The notes: generated by a model not told the origin, from the letters alone. Positions 15,306 to 24,525 are shown, counted from the first letter of the stretch. The stretch is 64,000 bases of DNA from Ruminococcus hominis (GCF_014287355.1 NZ_JACOPE010000001.1:1674001-1738000), one strand, 5' to 3'. Numbers and translations are program-made.

Positions 15306-15311
15306 TTCTTT

Positions 15312-15340
15312 ATTATAAGAACTATTTATATAGAAGTCAA
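15312..15340 (-). promoter_or_regulatory. Sigma-A promoter of the leuS T-box transcript
   Basis: TTGACT (15335-15340) and a perfect TATAAT (15312-15317) are separated by 17 bases on the minus strand, just upstream of the T-box Stem I. Confidence 0.85.
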
Positions 15341-15349
15341 GTCATTTAT

Positions 15350-16753
15350 CTAGGCATTCATTCGATTGAAATAGTCTTTTGTTTCCCTCACAACAACTCC
15401 ACTTAATGTTAAAAGTGCAATTAAGTTTGGAAATGCCATTAATGCATTGAAAATGTCTGCGATATTCCATACCGCTGCAACTGTCATATATGGTCCGAAA
15501 AATACACATAAAATATATAACCAGCGATAAGTTTTCACTGCTTTTTGGTTACGGTTAAATAAATACTCCAAACATCTTTCACCGTAATAGTCCCATCCAA
15601 GGATTGTTGTAAATGCAAAGAATACAAGACAAAGCATTAATGAAAAGGATGCAAATACAGATGGAAATGGTAAGCCCTGCTGGAATGCAGCCGTTGTAAT
15701 TTCGACACCTTCAAGACCTGTATTCCAAGTTCCTGTTATTACAATAGAAAGACCTGTCATTGTACAGATTACAATTGTATCAATAAATGTTCCTGTCATG
15801 GAAACAAGTCCCTGACGTACAGGTTCTTTTGTTTGTGCTGCAGCTGCTGCGATTGGTGCACTACCAAGACCTGATTCATTTGAAAAGATACCTCTTGCGA
15901 TTCCTTTCTGCATTGCTACAACCATTGTACCCATTGCTCCACCTGCAAGTGCACTTCCTGTAAATGCTGATTTTACTATTGTCACAAGTGCACCCGGAAT
16001 AGCTGTAATGTGTGTAACCATAATAATCAAAGCGAGTACCACATATAATACTGCCATAAATGGAACAACAACCTGTGAAACTTTTGAAATACGCTGGATT
16101 CCTCCGATTACAACCAAACCTACACAAACTGTAAGCACAAGGCATGAAATAACTGTTGCCCAAGAATATGTTCCACCAAACAAATTGACTGTATGAAGCA
16201 TATCCGGGTCAAAGAAATTCTTAATTGCGGATGCAATACCATTTACCTGTGTGAAAGTTCCGATTCCGAACAATCCAACACCTGCTCCGAAAAAGGCAAA
16301 TATCTTACCTAGCCATCTCCACTGTTTTCCCATACCATTTTCGATATAGTAAAATGGCCCCCCCAGGACATGACCATTTTCATCTATCGTACGATATTTA
16401 ATAGCCAGCAGGCCTTCTGCATACTTTGTAGCCATTCCAAAAAAGGCTGCAACTACCATCCAAAACAATGCTCCGGGTCCTCCGGCTGCAATTGCTGTTG
16501 CTACACCGACAATATTACCGGTTCCAATAGTTGCTGACAATGCAGTACACAAAGCTCCAAAACTTGTTACTTCTCCATGTCCGTCTTCTTCATTTTTCAC
16601 CATGAATTTTAAGGCTTTTCCAAGATGTCGTACTTGCAATAGTCCTAATCGAACTGTTAATAGAAATCCTGTGATCAGGATTAGAATGATTAATGGAAGT
16701 CCCCATACGACTCCATCAAACCATGTGATAAAGTTGTTGATTTGCTCAAACAT
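15350..16753 (-). CDS. Sodium:alanine/glycine symporter, AGCS family
   Basis: A 467-residue integral membrane protein with about ten helices. It has the AGCS family motifs GALCTALSATIGTGNIVGVATA near residue 75 (in the sodium/substrate site) and GPGALFWMVVAAFFGMATKYAE. It also has SNESGLGSAPIAAAAA in the middle. It imports small amino acids with Na+. The start at 16753 follows GGAGGA by 8 bases; longer in-frame starts run into the riboswitch. The glycine riboswitch directly upstream points to glycine as a substrate. Confidence 0.92.
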   Translation of the reverse strand: MFEQINNFITWFDGVVWGLPLIILILITGFLLTVRLGLLQVRHLGKALKFMVKNEEDGHGEVTSFGALCTALSATIGTGNIVGVATAIAAGGPGALFWMVVAAFFGMATKYAEGLLAIKYRTIDENGHVLGGPFYYIENGMGKQWRWLGKIFAFFGAGVGLFGIGTFTQVNGIASAIKNFFDPDMLHTVNLFGGTYSWATVISCLVLTVCVGLVVIGGIQRISKVSQVVVPFMAVLYVVLALIIMVTHITAIPGALVTIVKSAFTGSALAGGAMGTMVVAMQKGIARGIFSNESGLGSAPIAAAAAQTKEPVRQGLVSMTGTFIDTIVICTMTGLSIVITGTWNTGLEGVEITTAAFQQGLPFPSVFASFSLMLCLVFFAFTTILGWDYYGERCLEYLFNRNQKAVKTYRWLYILCVFFGPYMTVAAVWNIADIFNALMAFPNLIALLTLSGVVVRETKDYFNRMNA

Positions 16754-16767
16754 GTTAATATTCCTCC

Positions 16768-16860
16768 ATCCTTTTGCCTGAGAGATTAACAGCAAATTGC
16801 TGCGTACACCTTCGGCGCTCTTCCTTTAGATTTTTTTGAAGAGACTCTCCTGAGTTTAGT
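16768..16860 (-). promoter_or_regulatory. Glycine riboswitch aptamer
   Basis: The minus strand shows the conserved glycine-aptamer pieces in order: ACTCAGGAGAGTCTC, then GCGCCGAAGGTGTACGC, and CTCTCAGGCAAAAGGA, ending about 7 bases before the ribosome site. Only one full aptamer is seen. Its 3' strand lies next to GGAGGA, so translational control is plausible. Confidence 0.9.
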
Positions 16861-16880
16861 GCTTTACAACACTGTAGACA

Positions 16881-16909
16881 AGCATACCACTCGTCGATAA
16901 ATATTTCAA
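16881..16909 (-). promoter_or_regulatory. Promoter of the glycine-riboswitch transcript
   Basis: TTGAAA (16904-16909) and TATGCT (16881-16886) are spaced 17 bases apart on the minus strand, just upstream of the aptamer. Confidence 0.75.
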
Positions 16910-17029
16910 GATTTTTTTGAACTTTTCTGTTTTTTTGTTGTTCATAATACCCCTTTGGTGTATAATAGTTATAAGAGATTTGAGCAGATTAATACTCAAA
17001 AATTTTTCTACATAAAGGAGAGAATTGCC

Positions 17030-17452
17030 ATGGTAAATTTAATCACAGGTCCGAAAGGTAGCGGAAAAACACAGCAGATCATTGAACTTGCAAACGAGAA
17101 GGTTAAGACTTCTAACGGTAACGTTGTATTAATCAAAAAAAGTCACAGAGATACATACAGCGTAGACTTTAATGTTCGTGCAATTTGTATGGATGATTAC
17201 AAAGATATCGAGACACTAGAAGAATTTGTTGGATTCTTATATGGTATGGTTGCAGGTAATCATGATATTGATACGATTTTCATTGATGGAGCATTGAAAC
17301 AGGCAGATATTACACTTAACAGTCTTCCAGATTTTCTTCAGAAACTGGATAAAATTGCTACTACAAACAACATTGAGTTCTTTGTAAGTGTAAGTGCATC
17401 CAAAGAAGACATTCCTAATATTGATGATCCGGCATATAAGGTTTTATGTTAA
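17030..17452 (+). CDS. Small P-loop ATPase-like protein of unknown function
   Basis: A 140-residue cytoplasmic protein beginning MVNLITGPKGSGKTQQI. The Walker A motif GPKGSGKT is near residue 12 and a Walker B-like IDTIFIDGA is near residue 85. The architecture is a minimal P-loop domain like the N-terminal half of thymidine-kinase-like folds, without the zinc-binding part. The start at 17030 follows AAGGAGAG by 8 bases; an upstream in-frame start at 16955 has no ribosome site. It is monocistronic, with its own terminator. I do not recognise a specific function. Confidence 0.75.
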   Translation: MVNLITGPKGSGKTQQIIELANEKVKTSNGNVVLIKKSHRDTYSVDFNVRAICMDDYKDIETLEEFVGFLYGMVAGNHDIDTIFIDGALKQADITLNSLPDFLQKLDKIATTNNIEFFVSVSASKEDIPNIDDPAYKVLC

Positions 17453-17503
17453 TCCTTTCGGATAAAATGAATTACAATTTATCATGACCAGCTAATCGGT
17501 CAA

Positions 17504-17538
17504 AAAAATCCTGCAAGAATTTTTCCTGCAGGATTTTT
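17504..17538. terminator. Bidirectional terminator
   Basis: Perfect 12-bp stem AAAAATCCTGCA / TGCAGGATTTTT (17504-17515, 17527-17538) between the P-loop gene and the convergent envelope-protein gene, with T/A runs on both sides. Confidence 0.9.
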
Positions 17539-17549
17539 CATTGTTATTT

Positions 17550-19148
17550 TTATTTAATATTGATTACAGTATTTGTTTGCTTTCCTTCTTGATATTCCAA
17601 TGTAATTTCATCTCCAACGTTATATTTAATCACATCAATATAATCTATAACTGAAATATCAAAAATCTCATCTGATTTTTCCAACATCATATAGTAATGA
17701 GAATTTCCATCTACTACGCCTTGTACGATTTTTGTTATTTTCCCAGAAATAACTTCTGTTTCTTTAACGCTTTCATCTTTCACTTTAATACCATTTTCAT
17801 ACATTAATTGAACATATGCTTCTTCACAGGCACTTACTGTATCTCCTATTGCAACAATTTGGTATTTTTGAACATTAACCATCGCATATTTTTTTACAAG
17901 TCCGGCGTCATCCTTTAATGCAATAAAATATGTCGGCTCGCTGGAAATGTTTAAAAGCAACGGAAATGTAGCCTTATATTTCAGATTCTGTACCTGCCCT
18001 TCAGCAGAAGACATTGCCGAATCTTCTGTTGCGCCTTCCACTTCATAAAATTTTGTTTCCATAGTACGTTGATTCATAAGAACAAAACCAACATTTGATT
18101 GATCTCCGCTGACAGATGTTACACCAGTATATACCCAGACATCATCATCAATTGCCAGATAATTATATCCACTTGTTGTCATCAGACAATCTTTCTGTCC
18201 TAAAATACTATTAAAATATCCATGCTTTAGAGTTCCATGATAATTATATAATTCCACAAGTAAATCTGCAGAATAAGCACGGTCTATCCATTCTGGTGCA
18301 TCTTCTATTGCATAATCCTGTGTTTCTCCTGTAATTGCGTTACAAAGCACAACCCTTCCTACTGTTACGCCACCAAACAACCCAATGTTATATTGTTTAA
18401 CAGGACAGATCCAATATGGAACTCCCTCATCATTTACTTCAAAACTTAATTCATTAAAAATATAAGTCGGATAATTAAAACGCAAATGACGATAAATATT
18501 TCTGTTAAAATGGTCACTGGTCGTATACTTCATACCTTCATTTAATTTGACAAGCTCAGTATTTTGTGTTGCCATATCGATACGAATATATGCCGGAATA
18601 CCTTCTTTTTGATTCGTAAACCATTTAATTAAACTTGCATAACGAAGCGGAGATACTCTAACAGGCTGATCTTTATAGTTAATCTGGCTATAAAGATTAT
18701 CAACCTCAAACTGTGAAACCATATCCACCATACTTCCCATTTTACGATTTCCAAGAATCGTTGCAGAGTCTTTATCTAACAACGGAATCTGGTCAAATGA
18801 TAATTCTTCTACATCTGTAGTAAATTTTCCGGTCTCTACGTTCAATAATTTCTGATATTTCTTTGCATTTATAATTGGCGAAGACAACAAACTGCCAATC
18901 AAATAAATTGCGATAAGCAAAATCAAAATTCCAGCAATAATCTTAAAGCCTAATAATCTTTTCATTTCAAATTTTGTAGGCTTTTTCTTTGCAAGATAAA
19001 CTGCTCCTATTAAAACTACTACGATCAGCATGAACATCCATATCTCTGTTGCATGAACATTAATTGCCGGTAATGCTATATAATAATATAATCCTGCCAG
19101 AATCAGTACTGCTACTACCGATACCAGCTTCCATTTTCCTTTTTTCAT
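17550..19148 (-). CDS. Large membrane-anchored protein of unknown function in the Trk operon
   Basis: About 532 residues. The N-terminal ~105 residues hold three hydrophobic helices (LVSVVAVLILAGLYYYIALP; IWMFMLIVVVLIGAVYLA; IIAGILILLIAIYLIGSLL). The remaining ~430 residues are soluble, probably extracytoplasmic, and rich in beta-strand-like segments. The last ~75 residues (SGKITKIVQGVVDGNSHYYM to the end) look like a small separate beta domain. The start at 19148 follows GGAGAG. A GTG at 19172 is in frame but less likely. It follows trkH by 47 bases. Related proteins are conserved but uncharacterised; a role in ion or envelope homeostasis is inference from position. Confidence 0.65.
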   Translation of the reverse strand: MKKGKWKLVSVVAVLILAGLYYYIALPAINVHATEIWMFMLIVVVLIGAVYLAKKKPTKFEMKRLLGFKIIAGILILLIAIYLIGSLLSSPIINAKKYQKLLNVETGKFTTDVEELSFDQIPLLDKDSATILGNRKMGSMVDMVSQFEVDNLYSQINYKDQPVRVSPLRYASLIKWFTNQKEGIPAYIRIDMATQNTELVKLNEGMKYTTSDHFNRNIYRHLRFNYPTYIFNELSFEVNDEGVPYWICPVKQYNIGLFGGVTVGRVVLCNAITGETQDYAIEDAPEWIDRAYSADLLVELYNYHGTLKHGYFNSILGQKDCLMTTSGYNYLAIDDDVWVYTGVTSVSGDQSNVGFVLMNQRTMETKFYEVEGATEDSAMSSAEGQVQNLKYKATFPLLLNISSEPTYFIALKDDAGLVKKYAMVNVQKYQIVAIGDTVSACEEAYVQLMYENGIKVKDESVKETEVISGKITKIVQGVVDGNSHYYMMLEKSDEIFDISVIDYIDVIKYNVGDEITLEYQEGKQTNTVINIK

Positions 19149-19195
19149 TTCTTCTCTCCTGCCTTTATCCACTTAAGCCTGTCTTTTAATTACTA

Positions 19196-20641
19196 TTAGA
19201 ATCGTCTTCTCCAAAGTTCTGGCGATAATAACAATAAATATGGGAATATTTCTAATCTTCCCAGTAACATATCCATGCAAAAAACGATTTTAGATAATGC
19301 CGAAAACTTGTAGAAATTTTCAACTGGACCGATCTGTGAAATACCCGGACCAACATTATTTAATGTTGTAAGCACAGAACTGAATGTTGTTGCAAAATCA
19401 AAATTATTAATAGAGACAAGTAATACTGATACCATCGTTATCATTATATAACATATAAAATAAATATATACACCTTTCATGGTACTTTCATTTATTCTCT
19501 TTCCGTTTACTTTTACAATCGTAATTGCTTTTGGATGCAACATGTTTTTTACTTGTTTTTTTATGCTTTTTAACATAATTAATAATCGTGAAACTTTAAT
19601 TCCACCGCCTGTAGATCCGGCACATGCACCAATAATCATAAGACACAATAATATTGTCTTAGACAGTTCAGGCCACAGATTGTAATTTGCTGTACAAAAT
19701 CCTGTTGTAGTGATAATTGATGCTACCTGGAATGATGCATATCGGAATGCATGTAAAATATTTCCATACATTCCTACAATATTCAAACTAATAATAGCTA
19801 TAGAGCCTGCAATAATTCCAAGATATGCATGTAGCTCTTCGTTTTTTAATGCTTCTTTCCAATTTCTTAGGCGAAGGAGAAAATATAAATTAAAATTAAC
19901 TCCGAATAAAATCATAAACACTGTAATTACACCATCAATATAAGCACTGTCATAATACGCAACACTGCTATTTTTATTGGAAAAACCACCTGTTCCAGCA
20001 GTACTAAATGCGTGTAATAATGCATCAAAGAAATTCATTCCTCCGAACATTAAAAATATAACTTCTGCCGCTGTCAATACAAAATACATTGCATATAAAA
20101 TCCTTGCAGTATATCTTGCCTTTGGCACAAGCTTATCTGCTTCTGGACCTGGAACCTCTGCTCTCATTAAATGCATAGAATCATCATCATCAAGAGATGT
20201 CAGTACCATAACAAAGACCAGAACACCCATTCCGCCAATCCAATGTGTCAGACTTCTCCAGAAAGACATTCCCATTGGAAGAACTTCAATATCTGTTAAT
20301 ATCGTAGAACCTGTTGTTGTAAAGCCAGATACTGTTTCAAAAAATGCATCCAGATAATTTGGAATACTTCCGCTTATATAAAATGGAACAGCACCAAAGA
20401 GTGACCATAAAATCCATGCCGCACCAACAATTACTAATCCGTCCTTTGCATATATTCTTTTGTTCTTAGGAACTTTTCTTCCCAGTAAAAAATATATCAA
20501 TATCAACACTGCACTTACTATCAGAAAACAAAAACCACTTTTTTCTCTGTATATTAAAGATACAATTGCTGGGAGCAATAGCACAAGACCTTCTACGCCC
20601 ACCATTTTTGCTAATATATATATTATCATTTTCTTATTCAT
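19196..20641 (-). CDS. trkH: TrkH/KtrB-family potassium uptake channel subunit
   Basis: A 481-residue membrane subunit of a Trk potassium uptake system, built from four repeats of the helix-pore-helix unit. Selectivity-filter-like loops are visible, for example ETVSGFTTTGST near residue 105, STAGTGGFSN near residue 215 and ITTTGFCTANYNLWP near residue 315. It starts 8 bases after the stop of trkA, so the two are one transcription unit and stoichiometric partners. The C-terminus PYLLLLSPELWRRR is typical. Cytoplasmic TrkA gates it with NAD(H)/ATP. Confidence 0.95.
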   Translation of the reverse strand: MNKKMIIYILAKMVGVEGLVLLLPAIVSLIYREKSGFCFLIVSAVLILIYFLLGRKVPKNKRIYAKDGLVIVGAAWILWSLFGAVPFYISGSIPNYLDAFFETVSGFTTTGSTILTDIEVLPMGMSFWRSLTHWIGGMGVLVFVMVLTSLDDDDSMHLMRAEVPGPEADKLVPKARYTARILYAMYFVLTAAEVIFLMFGGMNFFDALLHAFSTAGTGGFSNKNSSVAYYDSAYIDGVITVFMILFGVNFNLYFLLRLRNWKEALKNEELHAYLGIIAGSIAIISLNIVGMYGNILHAFRYASFQVASIITTTGFCTANYNLWPELSKTILLCLMIIGACAGSTGGGIKVSRLLIMLKSIKKQVKNMLHPKAITIVKVNGKRINESTMKGVYIYFICYIMITMVSVLLVSINNFDFATTFSSVLTTLNNVGPGISQIGPVENFYKFSALSKIVFCMDMLLGRLEIFPYLLLLSPELWRRRF

Positions 20642-20649
20642 ATCAACAC

Positions 20650-22008
20650 CTACAACAAAATATCCTCAATATCGCGAATTTGTCTTTCCATTGTAATTAC
20701 GATTACATTATCTCCCACCTGAATAGAATCATCTCCGTTAGGGATAATAATGTTTCGTTTACGTGCAATACATGCAATTAGGTTATTACTCTTTAATTGT
20801 AATTCTTTCAATGGAACATTTGTATAACGAGTTTCTTTCTTAACGATAAACTCCAATGCTTCAACTTTTTCATCAATAAGCCGATACATTGTTTCTACAT
20901 TCACACTTCCCTGTGAATTCTTTCGTGCCCGAACATAACTTAAAATAACATCTGCAGTCACTGTTTTAGCAGACACAATACTGTCAATTCCATAGTCCTC
21001 TACCATCTGTGCACGTTGGTCTTCATTTACTTTTGTAATAATTTTCCCTACATTCTGACTCTTTGCAAATAATGACAAAATGATGTTTTCTTCATCCATA
21101 CCCGTCAGAGCTACAAATGCGTCTGCATCTTGAACGCCTTCCTCCATAAGCAGATCATGATTTGTTGCATCTCCACAAATAATAGTAGCTTTTGGAAGCA
21201 TCTCACACAAATCTTCACATCTTTTTTTATTCAATTCAATAATCTTCACCTGCATTCCCAATCCGCATAATTGTAATGCAAGATAATAGCTTACACTTCC
21301 GCCGCCACAGATCAGGACTTTTTTAATTTTGGTTCTTCGACTTCCAAACACTTTAAAAAACAGTCCAATTTCCTTATGCGAAGCTGCCACATGAAGACGA
21401 TCTCCTTCTTGAATTACATATTCTCCGTCTGGAATAAACACATCGTCCCCGCGTTCTACCGCACAGACTAATACTTTAATCTGATACTGATTATTAATCT
21501 CTGCAAGAGACATGCCTGCAAGCTTATTTCCTTTACTGATAAGAAATTCAACAAGCTCTACTCTGCCTTTTACAAATGTTTCAACCTTACTGGCATCCGG
21601 GAACAAAAGTACACGTGAAACCTCTCCGGCTACTGCAAGTTCTGGATTTACTGCCATACTTAATCGCAAGTCTTCTTTAAGCAAGTCAATTTGTTTATAA
21701 TAAATTGGATTTCTCACTCGCGCAATCGTATGTTTTGCACCAATCCTTCTTGCAATGAGACAACTAAGCATATTGCACTCATCTGTTGAAGTACAGGCAA
21801 TCACCAAATCTGCATCCGGCACACCTGCATTTTTTTGCACTTCTGCACTTCCACCTTCACCTGGGATACACATAATATCCAGTCGGTTCATCGCCTCCAT
21901 TAGTTTTTCTTCATTACTGTCAATCAAAACAACATCATAATCTTCTGCGGAAAGAGCTTTTGCAAGCTTGTATCCAACCTTCCCATCACCAATAATGACA
22001 ATCTTCAT
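20650..22008 (-). CDS. trkA: TrkA, peripheral NAD-binding gating subunit of the potassium system
   Basis: A 452-residue cytoplasmic protein with two RCK modules. The first Rossmann fold starts MKIVIIGDGKVGYKLAKAL (GxGxxG), followed by a TrkA-C domain near residues 140-225. A second Rossmann fold starts KKVLICGGGSVSYYLALQL near residue 228 and is followed by a second TrkA-C domain ending in NVIVITMERQIRDIEDI. It binds the TrkH channel and controls opening. TrkA-C domains are known c-di-AMP targets in Firmicutes, and cdaA is present at 60.2 kb. Confidence 0.95.
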   Translation of the reverse strand: MKIVIIGDGKVGYKLAKALSAEDYDVVLIDSNEEKLMEAMNRLDIMCIPGEGGSAEVQKNAGVPDADLVIACTSTDECNMLSCLIARRIGAKHTIARVRNPIYYKQIDLLKEDLRLSMAVNPELAVAGEVSRVLLFPDASKVETFVKGRVELVEFLISKGNKLAGMSLAEINNQYQIKVLVCAVERGDDVFIPDGEYVIQEGDRLHVAASHKEIGLFFKVFGSRRTKIKKVLICGGGSVSYYLALQLCGLGMQVKIIELNKKRCEDLCEMLPKATIICGDATNHDLLMEEGVQDADAFVALTGMDEENIILSLFAKSQNVGKIITKVNEDQRAQMVEDYGIDSIVSAKTVTADVILSYVRARKNSQGSVNVETMYRLIDEKVEALEFIVKKETRYTNVPLKELQLKSNNLIACIARKRNIIIPNGDDSIQVGDNVIVITMERQIRDIEDILL

Positions 22009-22062
22009 TTTTCTTTTCCTCTACTTTTTTCTTTAGATTTCATCTATTTGAACAGTAGATGA

Positions 22063-22091
22063 ATTATAGCACTTTTATATTGAAAGTACAA
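22063..22091 (-). promoter_or_regulatory. Promoter of the trkA-trkH operon
   Basis: TTGTAC (22086-22091) and TATAAT (22063-22068) are 17 bases apart on the minus strand. A CATCTA/TAGATG inverted repeat (22041-22061) lies just after the -10 and would fall in the 5' leader. Confidence 0.8.
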
Positions 22092-22158
22092 TGATTTTGT
22101 ACAGATAAAACGTATTTATAAATGTACAATCTTATTTTATAAATTTTTTTACACTATG

Positions 22159-22195
22159 GAAGGGAGTGGCTCGCTTCCATAGCGCCACTCCCTTC
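22159..22195. terminator. GC-rich hairpin between the EF-G-like gene and trkA
   Basis: Perfect 12-bp stem GAAGGGAGTGGC / GCCACTCCCTTC (22159-22170, 22184-22195). It lies downstream of the EF-G-like gene on the minus strand. The T run is weak on that side. Confidence 0.65.
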
Positions 22196-22220
22196 TACTA
22201 TTTTATGATTTTCTTTTATA

Positions 22221-24296
22221 TTATGCTTCCTGTGCTCTTGCTGCAATTTCTTTCTCCTGAACATCTGAAGGAGCCTGCTCATATCTAGAAAATGTATATT
22301 CGTAATTTCCTCTTCCACCTGTCATGGAACGAAGCACTGTACAATAACCAAACAGCCCTGTCATCGGAATATCTGCTTCGATTACCTGTTTACCTCCTGC
22401 AACAGGATTCATACCAAGAACTCTTCCTCTTCGTTTATTCAAATCTCCCATAACATCTCCTGTATAGCTGTCAGGAACTGTTACTTTTAAGGATGCAATT
22501 GGCTCAAGAAGAACCGGGCCGGCTTCCATAAATCCTTTCTTAAATGCCTGGATTGTAGCTGTTTTAAAAGCCATCTCTGATGAATCTACAGGATGATAAG
22601 ATCCATCATATAAAACAGCTTTCACTCCAACTACAGGATATCCTGCCAAAGGTCCTTTTAATACAGATTCCTGCAATCCTTTTTCTACTGCCGGGAAGAA
22701 GTTCTTTGGAACAGCTCCTCCTACAACTTCTTCTTCAAATACGAATGGTGTCTCAAGATCTCCAGATGGGCCAAATCTCATCTTTACATGTCCGTATTGA
22801 CCATGTCCGCCAGATTGTTTTTTGTACTTTGAATCCACATCGGAATTCTTTTTGATTGTCTCTCGGAATGCTACTTTTGGCGTTTCTAATGTAATTTCCA
22901 CTTTATACCTTGCAGCAATCTTGCTTGCAGCAATTTCCAAATGCTGCTCGCCCATACCATACAACAGAGACTGATGATTTTCACTGTCATTAACAGCTTT
23001 TAATGTTACATCCTCTGCCATCATTCTGGATATTGCCTGAGATACTTTGTCTTCATCACCTTTATTTTTTACACGATATCTCATATATGTATAAGGTACA
23101 GAATAATCTGTCTTCGGATACAGTACTTGTGTATTTTTTGTAGCAAGTGTATCTCCGGTAGCTGTATTAGAAAGCTTTGCAACCGCTCCTATATCGCCTG
23201 CAAACAATTCTGATACTTCAGTTGGTTTATTTCCACACATAACGTAAAGCTTACCAGGTTTTTCTTCTGCGTCTGAATTAGGATTATATAATACATCATC
23301 TCCTTTTAATACTCCGGAGCATACTTTAATAAATGAATATTTTCCAATAAATGGATCTACCATAGTTTTAAATACATAAGCTGTTTTTGCTTTTGAAAAT
23401 TCATAATTAGCCTCAAAAATATCATTCGTTGTACGATTAATACCAACACAAGTTCTTTTATCCGGACTTGGGAAGAAGCGAACAATATCAGACAAAAGAT
23501 TCGCAACACCCTGAGCCTGTATATTTGATCCCATCGCTACCGGTACAATTGTTCCGTCCATTACTTCTGTACGCATAGCTGCACGAATTTCTTCGATAGA
23601 GAACTCTTCTCCATTAAAATAACGATCCATAAATTCTTCACTTGTCTCTGCAACAGCTTCCATCAAGGAATCTCTTAATATCTGAAGGTTTGGCAGACAA
23701 TAATCTGGAATCTCACATTCCTCTCTCTGACCTATTTCTGTGTAACGTCTTGCTGCATTCTTAATTACATTAATATAACCTACTAATTTTTCATTTTCAC
23801 GAATCGGCTGGAAATGTGGTGCGATTTTTTTACCATACCGTGATGTAAGATCTTCTACTACTTGTCGAAAACTTGCATCGTCCACATCCATCTCTGTTAC
23901 ATAAATCATTCGTGGAAGATTGTATTTATCGCAAAGTTCCCATGCTTTTTCAGTTCCAACCTGTACGCCCGCTTTACCTGATACAACGATAACTGCTGCG
24001 TCTGCTGCACTGACAGCTTCCTCCACTTCACCTACAAAATCAAAATATCCCGGAGTGTCTAAAATATTAATCTTTGCTTTTTCCCACTCGATTGGAATCA
24101 AACTTGTTCCGATTGAAAAACCACGCTTCTGTTCTTCTTTATCAAAATCGCTTACTGTATTGGATTCTGAAACCTTTCCCATGCGAGTTGTTGCTCCTGA
24201 TACATAAAGCATTGCCTCCGCAAGACTTGTCTTTCCACTGCCTCCATGTCCGAGTAATACCACGTTTCTAATCTCGTCTGTTCTGTAAACCTTCAT
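22221..24296 (-). CDS. EF-G-like translational GTPase paralogue with altered G motifs
   Basis: A 691-residue protein with the full five-domain layout of elongation factor G, ending in the domain IV/V region (GYPVVGVKAVLYDGSYH, MTGGRGNYEYTFSRYE). P-loop G1 is GHGGSGKT. Other GTPase motifs differ from canonical EF-G: switch I RGFSI instead of RGITI, G3 DTPGYFDF instead of DTPGHVDF (catalytic His replaced by Tyr), and G4 TEMD instead of NKMD. The start at 24296 follows AAGGAGG by 8 bases. It stands alone, away from ribosomal-protein genes, so it is probably not the housekeeping fusA. Its role could be ribosome rescue, recycling or protection, but this is not shown by the sequence. Confidence 0.88.
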   Translation of the reverse strand: MKVYRTDEIRNVVLLGHGGSGKTSLAEAMLYVSGATTRMGKVSESNTVSDFDKEEQKRGFSIGTSLIPIEWEKAKINILDTPGYFDFVGEVEEAVSAADAAVIVVSGKAGVQVGTEKAWELCDKYNLPRMIYVTEMDVDDASFRQVVEDLTSRYGKKIAPHFQPIRENEKLVGYINVIKNAARRYTEIGQREECEIPDYCLPNLQILRDSLMEAVAETSEEFMDRYFNGEEFSIEEIRAAMRTEVMDGTIVPVAMGSNIQAQGVANLLSDIVRFFPSPDKRTCVGINRTTNDIFEANYEFSKAKTAYVFKTMVDPFIGKYSFIKVCSGVLKGDDVLYNPNSDAEEKPGKLYVMCGNKPTEVSELFAGDIGAVAKLSNTATGDTLATKNTQVLYPKTDYSVPYTYMRYRVKNKGDEDKVSQAISRMMAEDVTLKAVNDSENHQSLLYGMGEQHLEIAASKIAARYKVEITLETPKVAFRETIKKNSDVDSKYKKQSGGHGQYGHVKMRFGPSGDLETPFVFEEEVVGGAVPKNFFPAVEKGLQESVLKGPLAGYPVVGVKAVLYDGSYHPVDSSEMAFKTATIQAFKKGFMEAGPVLLEPIASLKVTVPDSYTGDVMGDLNKRRGRVLGMNPVAGGKQVIEADIPMTGLFGYCTVLRSMTGGRGNYEYTFSRYEQAPSDVQEKEIAARAQEA

Positions 24297-24368
24297 GTTG
24301 CTGCCTCCTTGTATGTTTTTATGCATGTCTTTTCTCGTTCTTATTCCGCATACATATGATATGTGAAT

Positions 24369-24397
24369 ATTGTACTAAACTTTTTTCAATATTACAA
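24369..24397 (-). promoter_or_regulatory. Promoter of the EF-G-like gene
   Basis: TTGTAA (24392-24397) and TACAAT (24369-24374) on the minus strand with 17-base spacing, about 75 bases before the start. Confidence 0.7.
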
Positions 24398-24457
24398 CCT
24401 TTTTATATATTTTACACAATGTTTTTTCCGTTCTTCTTTTTTTAAGTTCTACTCTTC

Positions 24458-24486
24458 TTTACTTTTACGCGTTAAAATGATAATAT
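24458..24486 (+). promoter_or_regulatory. Promoter of tyrA-aroA
   Basis: TTTACT (24458-24463), 17 bases, then TAATAT (24481-24486) with an extended TG at 24478-24479. It lies about 40 bases before tyrA. Confidence 0.55.
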
Positions 24487-24525
24487 ACTTAAATATATGC
24501 ATACATATAAAGAAGGAGAGCTATT

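Noticed and set aside
15128..15406. 92-residue plus-strand frame before the symporter
   Set aside because: It is antisense to the leuS T-box leader and promoter, which explain the sequence.
22221..24296. TetM-type ribosomal protection protein
   Set aside because: The overall domain pattern and C-terminal sequence fit EF-G/FusA2 better, and no resistance-element context is present.
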